Source: JAUIIK01 sp041390865
GTDB taxonomy: Bacteria > Chloroflexota > Chloroflexia > Thermomicrobiales > CFX8
Assembly (NCBI GenBank): GCA_041390865.1
Contig: JAWKPC010000012.1
Span: forward strand, 1-64,000
Length of the DNA stretch: 64,000 bases
Direction: 5' to 3'
The stretch's first letter is position 1. Each line of letters opens with the position of its first letter. Shown here one piece after another: positions 18,001 to 25,603 of this stretch. Both the position numbers and the translations under genes were made by a program. A model generated the notes under the pieces. It saw nothing but the letters and a program-made list of their open reading frames with translations. It was not told the DNA's origin and did no database searches.

Positions 18001-18942
18001 GGGCCAGAGGGTAGCCGAAGCATGCATCCGCCCGGCGCGATAGTTGCCGGCGCTGAGACAGATGGCGCGATTCGGCTTTGCCGTGAGCGCGGCGTCGAAT
18101 CCCTGGACCGCCAATGCCGTCGCGTCGTGGCTCCCGCCGGTGCTTCCAAGACTGCCATTGATCACGCACGGTCGATCCCCCGCGACACCAAAGATGAAGT
18201 CGATCGCTTCGAGCACCGTGACCGAATCACCCAGATTCGCCCGGTCGCGAGTCTGGTAGCGTGTGTCGATGTCGACGAAGACAATATCCGCCTCGGGAGC
18301 GACGCCGCTGACGCCTGACCCCCGGCCGTTACCTGTGGCGATGCCGGCAACGTGCGAGCCATGCGAACCGGTCGCGCTTGGATCGCCATCGGCCGGATGA
18401 GAGCCAAGGGTGGCGTAGGGGTCTTGGGTCTCAAGCGCGGCGTTGATCTCGTCGGGGCCATAGATGATGCCGTAACCATACTTGTTGGGCCGGTCGCCTG
18501 ACTCTCGATGCTGGTCCCAGAGGGCGAGGAGGCGCGTCGAGCCATCCGGATGGCGGAAGTCCGGATGGGCGAAGTCAAAGCCCCAATCCAGGAACCCGAC
18601 CACCGACCCGCGCCCCGTCTCCGGCAAATCCGCCGGACGCCGGCTCGCGGCACTGCCAGACAACGACAGACTATCGTCGGGTATGTCCAGAGCCGCGCTC
18701 AGCAGCTCGGCGGCCTTCAGACTCAGCACATCTTCGCTGGCATGGACGGAGAGCACGTCTCTCCGATGAATCCGGCAGGTAGCAATGTTGTCAAACTGAG
18801 TGATGATGCGCGCCTCGGGCGGCGCGACGGCGGGATCACGCAGCCGGATAACAGCTTCGATCTCGTCGTCCGCGTCGCCTTCCAGCGCCTCCCAGAGCGC
18901 GGCATCCATCGGATAAAGCGGCCGCGACCTTCCCTGATCCAT
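15091..18942 (-). CDS. Subtilisin-like (S8) protease fused to phospholipase D, with shared C-terminal domain
   Basis: A 1283-residue open frame with two enzymes. Residues ~110-600 are an S8 serine protease with Asp in VVGFLDWGFDFAHPDF (~119), His in GSHGSHVAGIATG (~197), the oxyanion Asn in CVINGSLGS and Ser in RKSGTSMATPHVTG. No signal peptide is evident. From ~620 a phospholipase D family protein follows, with two HKD motifs: GSHHQKSAIV (~865) and YVHSKLMIVDD (~1080), then GTSNINRRSM. The last ~65 residues (ALRERCWAEAVRLAIRGGERNEN, NMIFYARHPELPPGY) match the end of the DUF2272 protein. An AGGAGGAG site and ATG at 17085 stand at the domain boundary, so the phospholipase half may be, or once was, a separate gene. 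All catalytic residues are intact. Confidence 0.85.
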   Translation of the reverse strand: MDQGRSRPLYPMDAALWEALEGDADDEIEAVIRLRDPAVAPPEARIITQFDNIATCRIHRRDVLSVHASEDVLSLKAAELLSAALDIPDDSLSLSGSAASRRPADLPETGRGSVVGFLDWGFDFAHPDFRHPDGSTRLLALWDQHRESGDRPNKYGYGIIYGPDEINAALETQDPYATLGSHPADGDPSATGSHGSHVAGIATGNGRGSGVSGVAPEADIVFVDIDTRYQTRDRANLGDSVTVLEAIDFIFGVAGDRPCVINGSLGSTGGSHDATALAVQGFDAALTAKPNRAICLSAGNYRAGRMHASATLWPGERQRFGWETSEADQTPNELEAWYSSHDTLDVTLISPDETYRERVKLNERAAVVIDGRTVGRIYHRAYEPNTGDHHINIFLQPGAPAGIWEVALDGRDIVDGRVHLWLERDSTLRNSQSRFHPDDADPLSTTGTICNGYRTIAVGAFDPSSRNRELATFSSVGPTREGRNKPDLVAPGVGILSTRSAHRDPFHTTPRLVRKSGTSMATPHVTGTVALMFEAAKRPLPIQELRRHLLRAADPAEARDAETKRGLGRGYLNTRRAVEAVRPAAGASETTGGAIEARQPQLVAAAPGACLGAAGQEEIMEPKRHGHIYEDAPEADSYGESSDDAGEATSWQPAPGVLSIAEPAVSWAEFEEQVAELDYERGNGNGATAVVALPDTASVFEVAEQRRAFNTSPSHWFLTQSEIVRARGGHPRSLAVSTSQNRVVPLIDGEEMMRALHDDVNRTRQGDFIHFTAWRMDRKLEMIARRPASRVQQVWTSAIRRGVTSRTLLWRPPPVGGGSGGSGGLNANLVQNRESAAFLNRAGGTAVLDARTPFAGSHHQKSAIVQVAGEAIAYCGGIDLAADRWDSRRHDSPAGRRKESWDGWHDVHSRIRGPAALDIERNFRDRWNDRTMPTLIPRPTLAPRRITSSLPRVARSPGTHHVQVLRTYACVSGQYPSFAPRGEGTCLAGYLKAISRAREYIYIEEQYLVSDELSRALARALSRIRKLVILVPPRTDGFPKSAFNFHQRQFIDRLRRVAPGKVHVFHPVQPTSGNPIYVHSKLMIVDDVYAVIGTSNINRRSMTYDTEISIAVVDAEVVGGVCRFARDLRRNLWGEHLGMSPSDPRIADPVAAVAEWERQARTGRSRVRRHVTPASSPSRASQGTFNRISDPDGRCSGTPPPTPSSGSRSILAALRERCWAEAVRLAIRGGERNENQLSNMIFYARHPELPPGYQIKTHEREYAREWLQVRDTIVRPALRQSLS
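17085..17099 (-). promoter_or_regulatory. Internal ribosome site and ATG at the protease/phospholipase boundary
   Basis: Minus-strand GGACAGGAGGAGATC followed by ATG GAA CCT, in frame with the long reading frame. Spacing and strength match the other starts in the array. It would give a 664-residue phospholipase D protein. Confidence 0.6.
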
Positions 18943-18985
18943 GGCCCGTACCGATCAATTGATGCACTAGCCAACCGCCGTCCTT

Positions 18986-19819
18986 CTACTCGTCTGGCGG
19001 TTGGTTTCCGTCCACTTTGCTTTCGATTGACTTCAGACGCTCGAGAACCTGTTCGATCCCTGTGACTAAGTCCGTGATGTCGGCGCGCATCTCCCGTATT
19101 TGCTCTTGCTGGCGCCGATGCCCTTCCTGAAGCCGCCTGATCGCCGCGTTTTGTTCTTCATCTTCGTCGTTTTCAGCCTCATCATGGCTATACATTCCTA
19201 TACTCAGGGCTGCCCTGGCCGCTTTTTCCAACTGCGCGCGCGTGTCCGGATAGGCCGCGAAAAAGTCGATCGCGTTGTCGACCTCGTCGTCGTAGCTCGC
19301 GGCTTCCTTGTACACAGACAGCGCCCTCAATGGGTCGGCCCCGATGGCGTTGATCGCCTTTCCGAGGGCACGATCGATGTGTCCCAGCTCCTGCTCGTTC
19401 GCGGGCTGATGAGCGGCGTCAGCAAGGTGTCTGAATCTGTAAGCATCGTCGACGCCGTCGCGGCGCTGGTTACGAACTTCCGCTTCGGTGTTGTCTGTGA
19501 CAAGGATGATCTCGTCGAGCGCCTTTTGAGAATCGAAGGCGGCGATGGCCGCGATGATGCTGGTTTGAATCACCTGAAAGTCGCCGGCCAGGTCAGTTGC
19601 ACCCATCCCGCTACCTCGGCCTGGCGCTTCGCCGACGACAACCGGCGGAGCCTGCTGTGCATCAGCGCGCCGTTGAGTGAATTGTTGGGTAAGGATAAGC
19701 CCCACCGGTTGGGACGCAGCATTAAATGTGTCGCCGAGGACACCGGATACCAGCGCATCCTGGCCTTCGAGTCCAGCGCGGCGCGCGAACAGCACGCCGG
19801 TGAGAAAGCCCATACTCAT
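18986..19819 (-). CDS. Hypothetical coiled-coil protein of the array
   Basis: A 277-residue protein starting MSMGFLTGVLFARRAGLEG from the ATG at 19819, with GGAGG 10 bases upstream. The N-terminal ~60 residues contain short hydrophobic stretches. The centre (DFQVIQTSIIAAIAAFDSQ) is helical. The end (NAAIRRLQEGHRRQQEQIREMRADITDLVTGIEQVLERLKSIESK) is a strong coiled coil preceded by an acidic EDEEQ run. No enzymatic motif or known family is apparent. Its clean frame and place between the acidic coiled-coil gene and the protease gene suggest a structural or adaptor role; that role is inference. Confidence 0.65.
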   Translation of the reverse strand: MSMGFLTGVLFARRAGLEGQDALVSGVLGDTFNAASQPVGLILTQQFTQRRADAQQAPPVVVGEAPGRGSGMGATDLAGDFQVIQTSIIAAIAAFDSQKALDEIILVTDNTEAEVRNQRRDGVDDAYRFRHLADAAHQPANEQELGHIDRALGKAINAIGADPLRALSVYKEAASYDDEVDNAIDFFAAYPDTRAQLEKAARAALSIGMYSHDEAENDEDEEQNAAIRRLQEGHRRQQEQIREMRADITDLVTGIEQVLERLKSIESKVDGNQPPDE

Positions 19820-19872
19820 GGTGGACAAACCTCCGAATTCATGTATGTGCCTCGCAAGTGATCAAGGGCGGC

Positions 19873-20585
19873 CTACTTGAACGCTTCGGCAAAGACCAGC
19901 AGCATGAGCGGGTTATTGAGTCCCATCCCGCCACCGGTTCCGTTCGAGCTTGATCCGCTGAACGCCAGAGTGGGGCAGCTGGGTCAGGCTATCGCCGCCT
20001 CCTTTAACCCTGATTTGCGAGCCGGACGGCGAACGGTGCGTCCGCTGCCTGGGTGACCCCAGCGTCTTCGTCCCGCCCGAGAGCAACGAGGCCGTGCGAG
20101 CAGCTGCTGGCGGGTCGACTCGAGATCCTTCTTCAAGTTCGTGATTGCCTTGGATTGCCGGGTATTGACCTGGGTCAGCTTGCGAATGTTACGAGTCTGG
20201 CGTGTGTTTTCGGCGCGAACGCTGTTGACCGATGTCGTGAGCGAGGAGACGTTGCTGTTGAGCGTCTTGATCCCGGTCGCATTGCGCCGGATCTCCACCG
20301 GACGCGATTCAGGGCGGCCTGGAGCTGAGCCTGTGTCACCGGACCCTTTGCGGGCCGGCTTCGGTAGAGCTGGCGGCCGCGCGCGGTGGGCGCCCGGCGA
20401 ACCCGGCGGCGCCTGCGTCTCCGACGCTCTGCCAGATCGGCGTAGGATTCATCATCATCTTCCCCTAGACTCTCGAGCGCGTCTTCCAGATCTTCGAGCG
20501 CCTCGTCGTCCTCCTCGTCGAAGTCATCGAACATCTCATCATCGTCTTCGAGCAGCAAACCTTCAAGCACTGCACTGTCAACCAT
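19873..20585 (-). CDS. Acidic/Arg-rich coiled-coil protein with hydrophobic tail, frameshifted
   Basis: From ATG 20585 the protein begins MVDSAVLEGLLLEDDDEMFDD, an extreme Asp/Glu block, followed by an Arg-rich block (RRRRRRRRVRR) and PVTQAQLQAALNRV. The frame then changes near 20298, and a Ser/Thr/Asn-rich coiled coil continues (NVSSLTTSVNSVRAENTRQTRN, QVNTRQSKAITNLKKDLES). After further changes near 20090 and 20000, a hydrophobic Gly-rich tail appears (TLAFSGSSSNGTGGGMGLNN then PLMLLVFAEAFK) with a stop at 19873. I take these as one gene broken by indels. The charged head, coiled coil and hydrophobic end resemble a structural or surface-coating protein; no family is recognised. Confidence 0.5.
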
Positions 20586-20621
20586 GATCGGGATTGGTCC
20601 TTTCCCTAAACTCGGACTGAA

Positions 20622-20896
20622 TCATTCCAGGGCCAAGAGGGGACGTTCGACCGGCTGGACATGCTGGGCATCGTTGGCGATGTACGGCTGGACGAGCGTT
20701 TCGTACAGATCCTGGTCAAAATCGCCGGCGCCGGTTCCGCCGCAGTCAGCGCAGTCGTGCTGGGTCCCGAACAGGCGGGACAAGCGCCAAGGGCTTGGGC
20801 CAGGGCGTCCCGGATATCTGCCAGCGCCAGCGCCTCCTCCCGCAAGCGTCGATTCTGCTCACGCAACGTGACTATTGCTTCGCGGGCGCGGCGCAA
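20622..20896 (-). CDS. Coiled-coil plus zinc-ribbon protein, frameshifted
   Basis: The minimal start is the TTG at 20896 (LRRAREAIVTLREQNRRLREEALALADIRDAL, a coiled coil); the same frame is open upstream to about 20953 without a start. After GACPAC the frame changes by one base (near 20755) and the sequence continues GTQHDCADCGGTGAGDFDQD, then LYETLVQPYIANDAQHVQP, ending LLALE at 20622. Together CPAC...CADCGGTG makes a four-cysteine DnaJ-like zinc ribbon. The gene follows directly on the stop of the glycine-zipper protein. Function unknown. Confidence 0.55.
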
Positions 20897-20947
20897 CGCA
20901 CGGTCGGTGCGATCAGTCCTCCTTTCCGTCCACAGATCTTCGTCTTC

Positions 20948-22063
20948 ATCATTGCTCTCTCCCCTGCTGGCGCCAAAAAAGCTGGAGCATGAGCCGGGTG
21001 CGCGGATCGGCGTCGGGCGCGATGAGCTCCATCAACTGGGTGGCCTCGGAGCTTGCCCCGCCACCGAGCATTTGCAGCGCCGCGGCCATAGGGTCTTCGA
21101 GCCGCTAGCCGTATCACATTCGTCATCTTCGTCCTCCCAGACCTCGTCCTCATCGTCCGCAAGCTCTAACAGGGCGAAGTAGGCCTCGTCCTCGTCTTCC
21201 GCCATCTCATCGACGTCATCGAGCCAGTCGTCTTCAAAGTCGCTCTCTACGTCAAGTTCGGCATCATCTTCGAAGTCCTCGTCCTCATCACCGTTGAGGG
21301 CTTCGACCAACGCGGCTTCCTGTAAGAGAGCGTAGAGCGCGTCGGCGCGATCATCCGCGGACATCGGATCGCCGTGGTACTGCCCATCTTCCGCCACCAG
21401 GTAGTCGGGAATCTCGTCGTCGACGTCATCAGCCATCATGTTGGACTCGGCCGCCGCCCGGCTGGCGAGCACGCTGAGCATGTTCGCGACGGAGCCAACC
21501 GGCACCGAGGTGCGTCCGACCTGCGTGCGGCGGGAGTTCCCAGCCCCGCCCATGATCATTGACAGCAGTGCCTGGAGAACTTCAGGGCGAAACATTGTTT
21601 GCATCAGTTGGGCAGCGGCAGGCGAACCCTGAGTTGGGACCGGGCGCGCCGCCCTGCGGGTCGGCGTTCGTCTACGACGGCGCGTGTGTGGCTGCCGTCT
21701 TCCGGGCTGTGGGGCGCTGCCTATCGCCTGGCCCGCCAGCCTGCTGAGTTGCGCGCCGATGGCGGTTCCGACACCTGGCGCGATCAATGACCCAACAGCT
21801 CCTCCGACAATTGGCGCGACCGTGGGCGCGATCTGTCGGACGACCGGCAACGCCGCACGGCCGATGCTCTTGAGCGACTTGAGGAGGCCCTCAAGTTCCT
21901 CGGCGGAGACGCCGGAGCTTTCGAGCATGATCTCGATCTGCTCGTCGGAAAATGCGTCATACTCGGGCGCAAGGATCGCCCGCACTTCCTCGAATGTGTC
22001 CGATGCGTAGCGCGGTGTTACGCGTTCGCCGATGTCATTCGGAACTGCAGCGTAGGCTGACAT
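20948..22063 (-). CDS. Glycine-zipper and acidic-tail hypothetical protein, frameshifted near the end
   Basis: First gene of the array. The ATG at 22063 (MSAYAAVPNDIGERVTPRYA) follows a strong GAGGAGAGGTGAGAGG site. Residues ~60-115 hold a long Gly/Ala helix pair (PTVAPIVGGAVGSLIAPGVG, TAIGAQLSRLAGQAIGS) like membrane-inserting glycine zippers. An Arg-rich stretch (RRRRRTPTRRAARP) and a 90-residue Asp/Glu-dominated segment follow. Near 21105 the frame changes, and the natural end is LEDPMAAALQMLGGGASSEA to LFWRQQGREQ, stopping at 20948. No known family. The layout of hydrophobic core, basic block and acidic tail parallels the 19873-20585 protein. Confidence 0.6.
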
Positions 22064-22544
22064 CCTCTCACCTCTCCTCGGAATCCGCAACGAACCACTT
22101 ACCCGCCTTTGAGCGAGATGGATCTCGTTATGAGTTGAGGGAGGCTGAGAATCAGAGGCGGTTGCTATACTTCGTTCACGGAGGTAGAAGCGGTCGCATC
22201 TGATCCGCGTGCTGCCTCGGGTCCCAGTGACGTTGCTGTCGCTGGGACCTCTCTCCTCATCGATGTTGATCACCATTTGTTCGTCTGAGACCAGACTATG
22301 TCAGCCCCTGCAAACTTGTCAATTCCCTTACCGATATGAAAGCAGGTTACAGATAGTGGGCGTCTCACGCATCCGTAGATTTACGGATTCCAGGAATCTA
22401 GAGGTGATTTTCAGATAATCTGGATTCCGGGTCGAAGACGACGTTGTGGCGATGTATCCATTGACGCTCCACAACTGAGGATGTGTGCGTATCAGGGCTA
22501 CAGCGCCTTTGTCCATCATTTCAGAAGTAATAGAACACCAGACC
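22064..22544. other. Non-coding region upstream of the array
   Basis: No gene seen. It should hold the array promoter. Minus-strand TATAGC (around 22167-22172) is a possible -10, with no convincing -35. Short palindromes occur at 22372-22389 (ATCCGT / ACGGAT) and 22386-22398 (GATTCC A GGAATC). Confidence 0.4.
22220..22249. repeat. 12-bp inverted repeat upstream of the array
   Basis: GGTCCCAGTGAC and GTCGCTGGGACC flank the 6-base loop GTTGCT; only one position is a G-T pair. It lies 157 bases before the first array ATG, without a T-run on either side, so an operator or an RNA hairpin are both possible. Confidence 0.55.
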
Positions 22545-22590
22545 CTGAATGAAAACGGCCGGCCCGGAGGACTTGTCTCGGACCGGCCGT
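22545..22590 (-). terminator. Intrinsic terminator after the lipoprotein hydrolase gene
   Basis: Minus-strand stem ACGGCCGGTCC / GGGCCGGCCGT (11 bp, one G-T), 14-base loop, then TTTCATTC. It is 25 bases after the probable stop of the hydrolase gene. Confidence 0.8.
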
Positions 22591-22614
22591 TGCGGGTGAC
22601 CGGCAGCGCGGGCG

Positions 22615-23933
22615 TTACTGGATCGTCGTGGTGTATTCGATGCCGGGGAACTGACCGCGGCGGGCAGTAATGCAGCGTGAGTGGCCGGGTCGCCTTTAGC
22701 GTGTCAAGCAGGAATGCCGTGGATAGGTGATGGATCAAAACTCTGGCGCGGTTGGCGTCCCAGACTTCGATCGTAGCAAGTAGTAGGGCGTTCGCTGGAT
22801 GGTCGTTCATCCACGGCTGCCGATCGCAGGGTGTCGCGAAGATCATGTGCTCGGCGCCGACCAGGCCGACGAGTGACTTCTGCTCGCTGGAAGCGTACTC
22901 GTAGGCCGGCTTCGCGCCCCAGTCGTAGGGCGTGCCGAAGTCCGACATGCCGCCCATCGCCATCATCGGGATGTTGATCTCAGCCAGGCCAGCCTCGCCG
23001 AAGAGGTACGCGTCGCCGGCCATCGGGACGATCGCCGTGACTCGCGGATCCGCGAACGCGGGCCAGAGTCCCTCCGGCATCGCGTCGAAACCTGCTCTCG
23101 CCGACATGTTCGCTTCGTTCGGAACCAGCGACATGCAGAGGAAGGTAGATGGATCGTCTTTGGGCAGATCATCACAGCGCGCATTGAACGCTTCGAGGTC
23201 GAAGCGCGCTCCGGCCGCGGCGAGTGCCGTGTAGCCACCATAGGAGTGGCCGACGACGGCGACGTTCTGCATATCGATCCGGCCCGACATCTCGCCGTCC
23301 CGTGCTGTCAGCTCTTCGGCAAAGTCGATCGTCTCGGTGATGTCGGCCGGACGGTCGATGAGGGCTTTCCAGAGGTCGCCGAGCTCTTCGTCGAATTGTT
23401 CGCTGTGTTCTGGCGCAAGGACGATGAAGCCGTGTGAAGCGTAGTGCTCGGCGAGCGCTGTAGCCCGCCGTGCTGCCGGTAAGCTGTGAGACAGACACCA
23501 AAGCGGGCAGGGACTTCCGGATCCATCCGTTTCGGCGTCACGAACTGCCCGTCCAAGGATGACTGGAGTTTCTGCTGGTGCCCAGGTCGTGTCCTTTGAA
23601 GACGACGTCATAGAAGATCTCCTCGTTCTCTCCTTCCTCAATGGCGCCGCATCAGTTGCTGATCTCAAGGGCATCGGCGGAGCTTCTGCTCGTCTTGAAC
23701 TGCCGGAATCCCACGGTGAATGGGCCGCGCAGGGCATACTGTGGGCATCGGGCCGGACGTCGTCTACTGGCACCCGGGCCTCCTTGGCGCGGCTCGTCGC
23801 GGTAGCTACTTCCTCGCCGCCGGGCGGACGAATCGTTGCTACAGGCGATCGCGCCCAACGTCGAGATCACCAGAGCCAACGAGAGGGTCAGTACCAAGCC
23901 GATGCGAAAGTGCTTCCTGAACCATTCGAACAT
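22615..23933 (-). CDS. Lipoprotein alpha/beta hydrolase (dienelactone/PAF-acetylhydrolase-like), frameshifted
   Basis: The ATG at 23933 (MFEWFRKHFRIGLVLTLSLA) follows AGAAGGAG and opens a signal peptide with a lipobox (LGAIAC), so the product should be a lipid-anchored surface protein. The start of the hydrolase domain (GPFTVGFRQF) is visible, then several frame changes occur between ~23850 and 23450. From EHYASHGFIVLAPEHSEQFDEE the frame is clean, with the nucleophile elbow VVGHSYGGYTALAAAG, an IPMMAMGG strand and AEHMIFATPC carrying the probable catalytic His. The C-terminus changes frame again near 22680 and ends PGIEYTTTIQ at 22615. Substrate unknown. Confidence 0.7.
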
Positions 23934-23980
23934 GACGATTTCTCCTTCTCTGAAATTCACGCGGTTTTCGTGGATTACCA

Positions 23981-24721
23981 TTACCTCGTCGCCGCATGCC
24001 GTTGCCGGCACGGGACGGTCAGCGGAAACCCGGACGTTGACTCCTTTGAAGGCGAGCCAGAGGGCGAGCGACAGCTCGGCGACGAGCGTCAGGGCATAAG
24101 CCGGTGAGAACGTGTCCTCGAACGACGGGGCGAGGATGTGGATGAAGGAGCCAGTCAGGTAGATCAGGGCTGCAATTGATAGGCCTCCGGCAACGATCCG
24201 GGGCACGTAGTTGGACTTGTACAGCAGGTAGCTGATGACGAAGGTTCCGAACGCGAAGGGGATCAGCCCAACGCTATAGCCGACGGCATGGATATCGATC
24301 AAGGTCAGTGCGAGAGACTCCAGCTGGTCCTGCCGGAATGCGGATCCGGCCAGCGTTCCATCGAGAAGGAACAGGGCGGCGACCAGGTTCAGGAGATTCA
24401 CGCCGAGTATCGAGTCCATAACCACCCGGAACAGGGCTGCGATCAGGGCCAGCGACCGGTTGATCGGCCGCAGCAGAGCGTAGAGGCGACGGCGACCACG
24501 AGGTCGGCGCCGATCATGATCAGGTCGAGCGCGATGCTGAATCGGAAGAGCGATTGCGACCCGGTGATGTTCGCGGCCGTCGCAGCAGGGTTGCCTGATT
24601 CGATCATCGATGACCTGATCAGGAACTCGGCGATAACGCCGGCGACGATGATGACGAGGTAGGACAGTCCGGCTATGCGCGCGATGGCTTCCTGAGACAT
24701 CTCGTTGATACGGCTCTTCAC
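23981..24721 (-). CDS. DUF4386 family membrane protein, frameshifted
   Basis: Starts at GTG 24721 (MKSRINEMSQEAIARIAGLSYL) with AGAAGGA upstream. The family order is clear: helix IVAGVIAEFLIRSSMI, helix FRFSIALDLIMIGADLVVAV, then after a one-base change near 24480 LYALLRPINRSLALIAALFR, SILGVNLLNLVAALFLLDG, the helix SVGLIPFAFGTFVISYLL and two more hydrophobic segments. DUF4386 proteins are seven-helix-like membrane proteins of unknown role. The same frame runs without a stop into the following hydrolase; with one indel it would stop at 23981. It lies directly upstream of that hydrolase gene, probably in one operon. Confidence 0.7.
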
Positions 24722-24825
24722 AGTAGATTTCCTTCTTTTTCTCTACGGATATCGCTTCGAATACGGTTGGCGTTGACCGGTTGCTTCGATTGCGGCAGGG
24801 CGGTCAACCCAGGTTCGTCATTCCT

Positions 24826-25060
24826 TCACCTCCAAACCCGTTCACGAATCCGGTCCCTCCTGCGTCTGATCGATCTTTGATCACCGAAATCAGGCAGCCC
24901 AAGGTCGCGAATGCGCGTGATCACGCCGTGGAGCGCTGCCTGGTCCGGCACGGACACGGTCAGAACGGCTGATCCATCTTCTCGTCGCTGAATCGCCGAG
25001 GCGTCGAACCAGGCTGCCCAACGGTCATCCAGCAGGCCTCGGACTCGAATGCGATAGGTT
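24826..25060 (-). CDS. Small conserved hypothetical protein, start unclear and frameshifted
   Basis: The minus strand encodes GNGETYRIRVRGLLDDRWAA then WFDASAIQRREDGSAVLTVS and VPDQAALHGVITRIRDLGLP. This is the pattern of a widespread ~75-residue hypothetical family (YRIRVxGxLDxRWxxWF, then a VLxGPVxDQAALHGLLxRIRDLGLPL end). A two-base gap after GLP would restore the family ending LISV. No start is in frame; an ATG at about 25070 reads another frame. Function unknown. Confidence 0.5.
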
Positions 25061-25603
25061 TCACCATTCCCGTCCTCAGCTACTCGGTCGGATAGTGTCC
25101 TGATTTGTTAGGGAACCGCCGGTGTGTGCGAATCGTCATAGGGCATCCGTGGTGCAATCGCAGGGGTGCAGATGGGAGATCGCAGAGGAGCTAGCGGTGT
25201 GGAATGCCAGCGGATCCGTGTTGTGACTGGTCCGCCGGGGTATTCACGGACATCCGCGCCATGATCATGTGCCGCGTAGAGAAGTGGGCCGGGTCTTCCT
25301 CAGTCCGCGTACTTCATCCGTCGATTCATCCCGACCAGAGCGACAGCGAAGAGGAAGGATCTGTCAAGGGTATTGAGTTTTACGAGACAGACGACTGACG
25401 GCTCCAAACGCAATGCCGCTCTCCTGTTCATCTGAACGGCGGCGAGATCCTTCACTGCGCGGAGCCGTCGTTCAGGATGACAGCGTTGGGAATTCTGCGT
25501 TCCCGGGGAGGTCGGGTAGCGCGAAATGCACAAACCGCCGATGCCCCGCCGCGTGCCGACTACACCGGTACATTCCCGACGCATGCATTTATCGTTCGTG
25601 AGG
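25061..25603. other. Intergenic region with a REP-like element
   Basis: No gene recognised. The only structured part is the element at 25436-25490, listed separately. Confidence 0.4.
25436..25490. repeat. REP-like dispersed element (single copy here)
   Basis: The sequence GGCGAGATCCTTCACTGCGC, followed after an 11-base insert by TCAGGATGACAGCG, resembles a short dispersed repeat of the type GAGATCCTTCGCTGCGCTCAGGATGACA, which I recall from intergenic regions of Chloroflexota and other genomes. Only one copy is in this window, so the repeat status cannot be shown here. Confidence 0.45.

Noticed and set aside
13477..22063. Prophage or contractile injection system
   Set aside because: No sheath, tube, baseplate, terminase, portal or integrase recognised; only lytic-type enzymes and unknown proteins.
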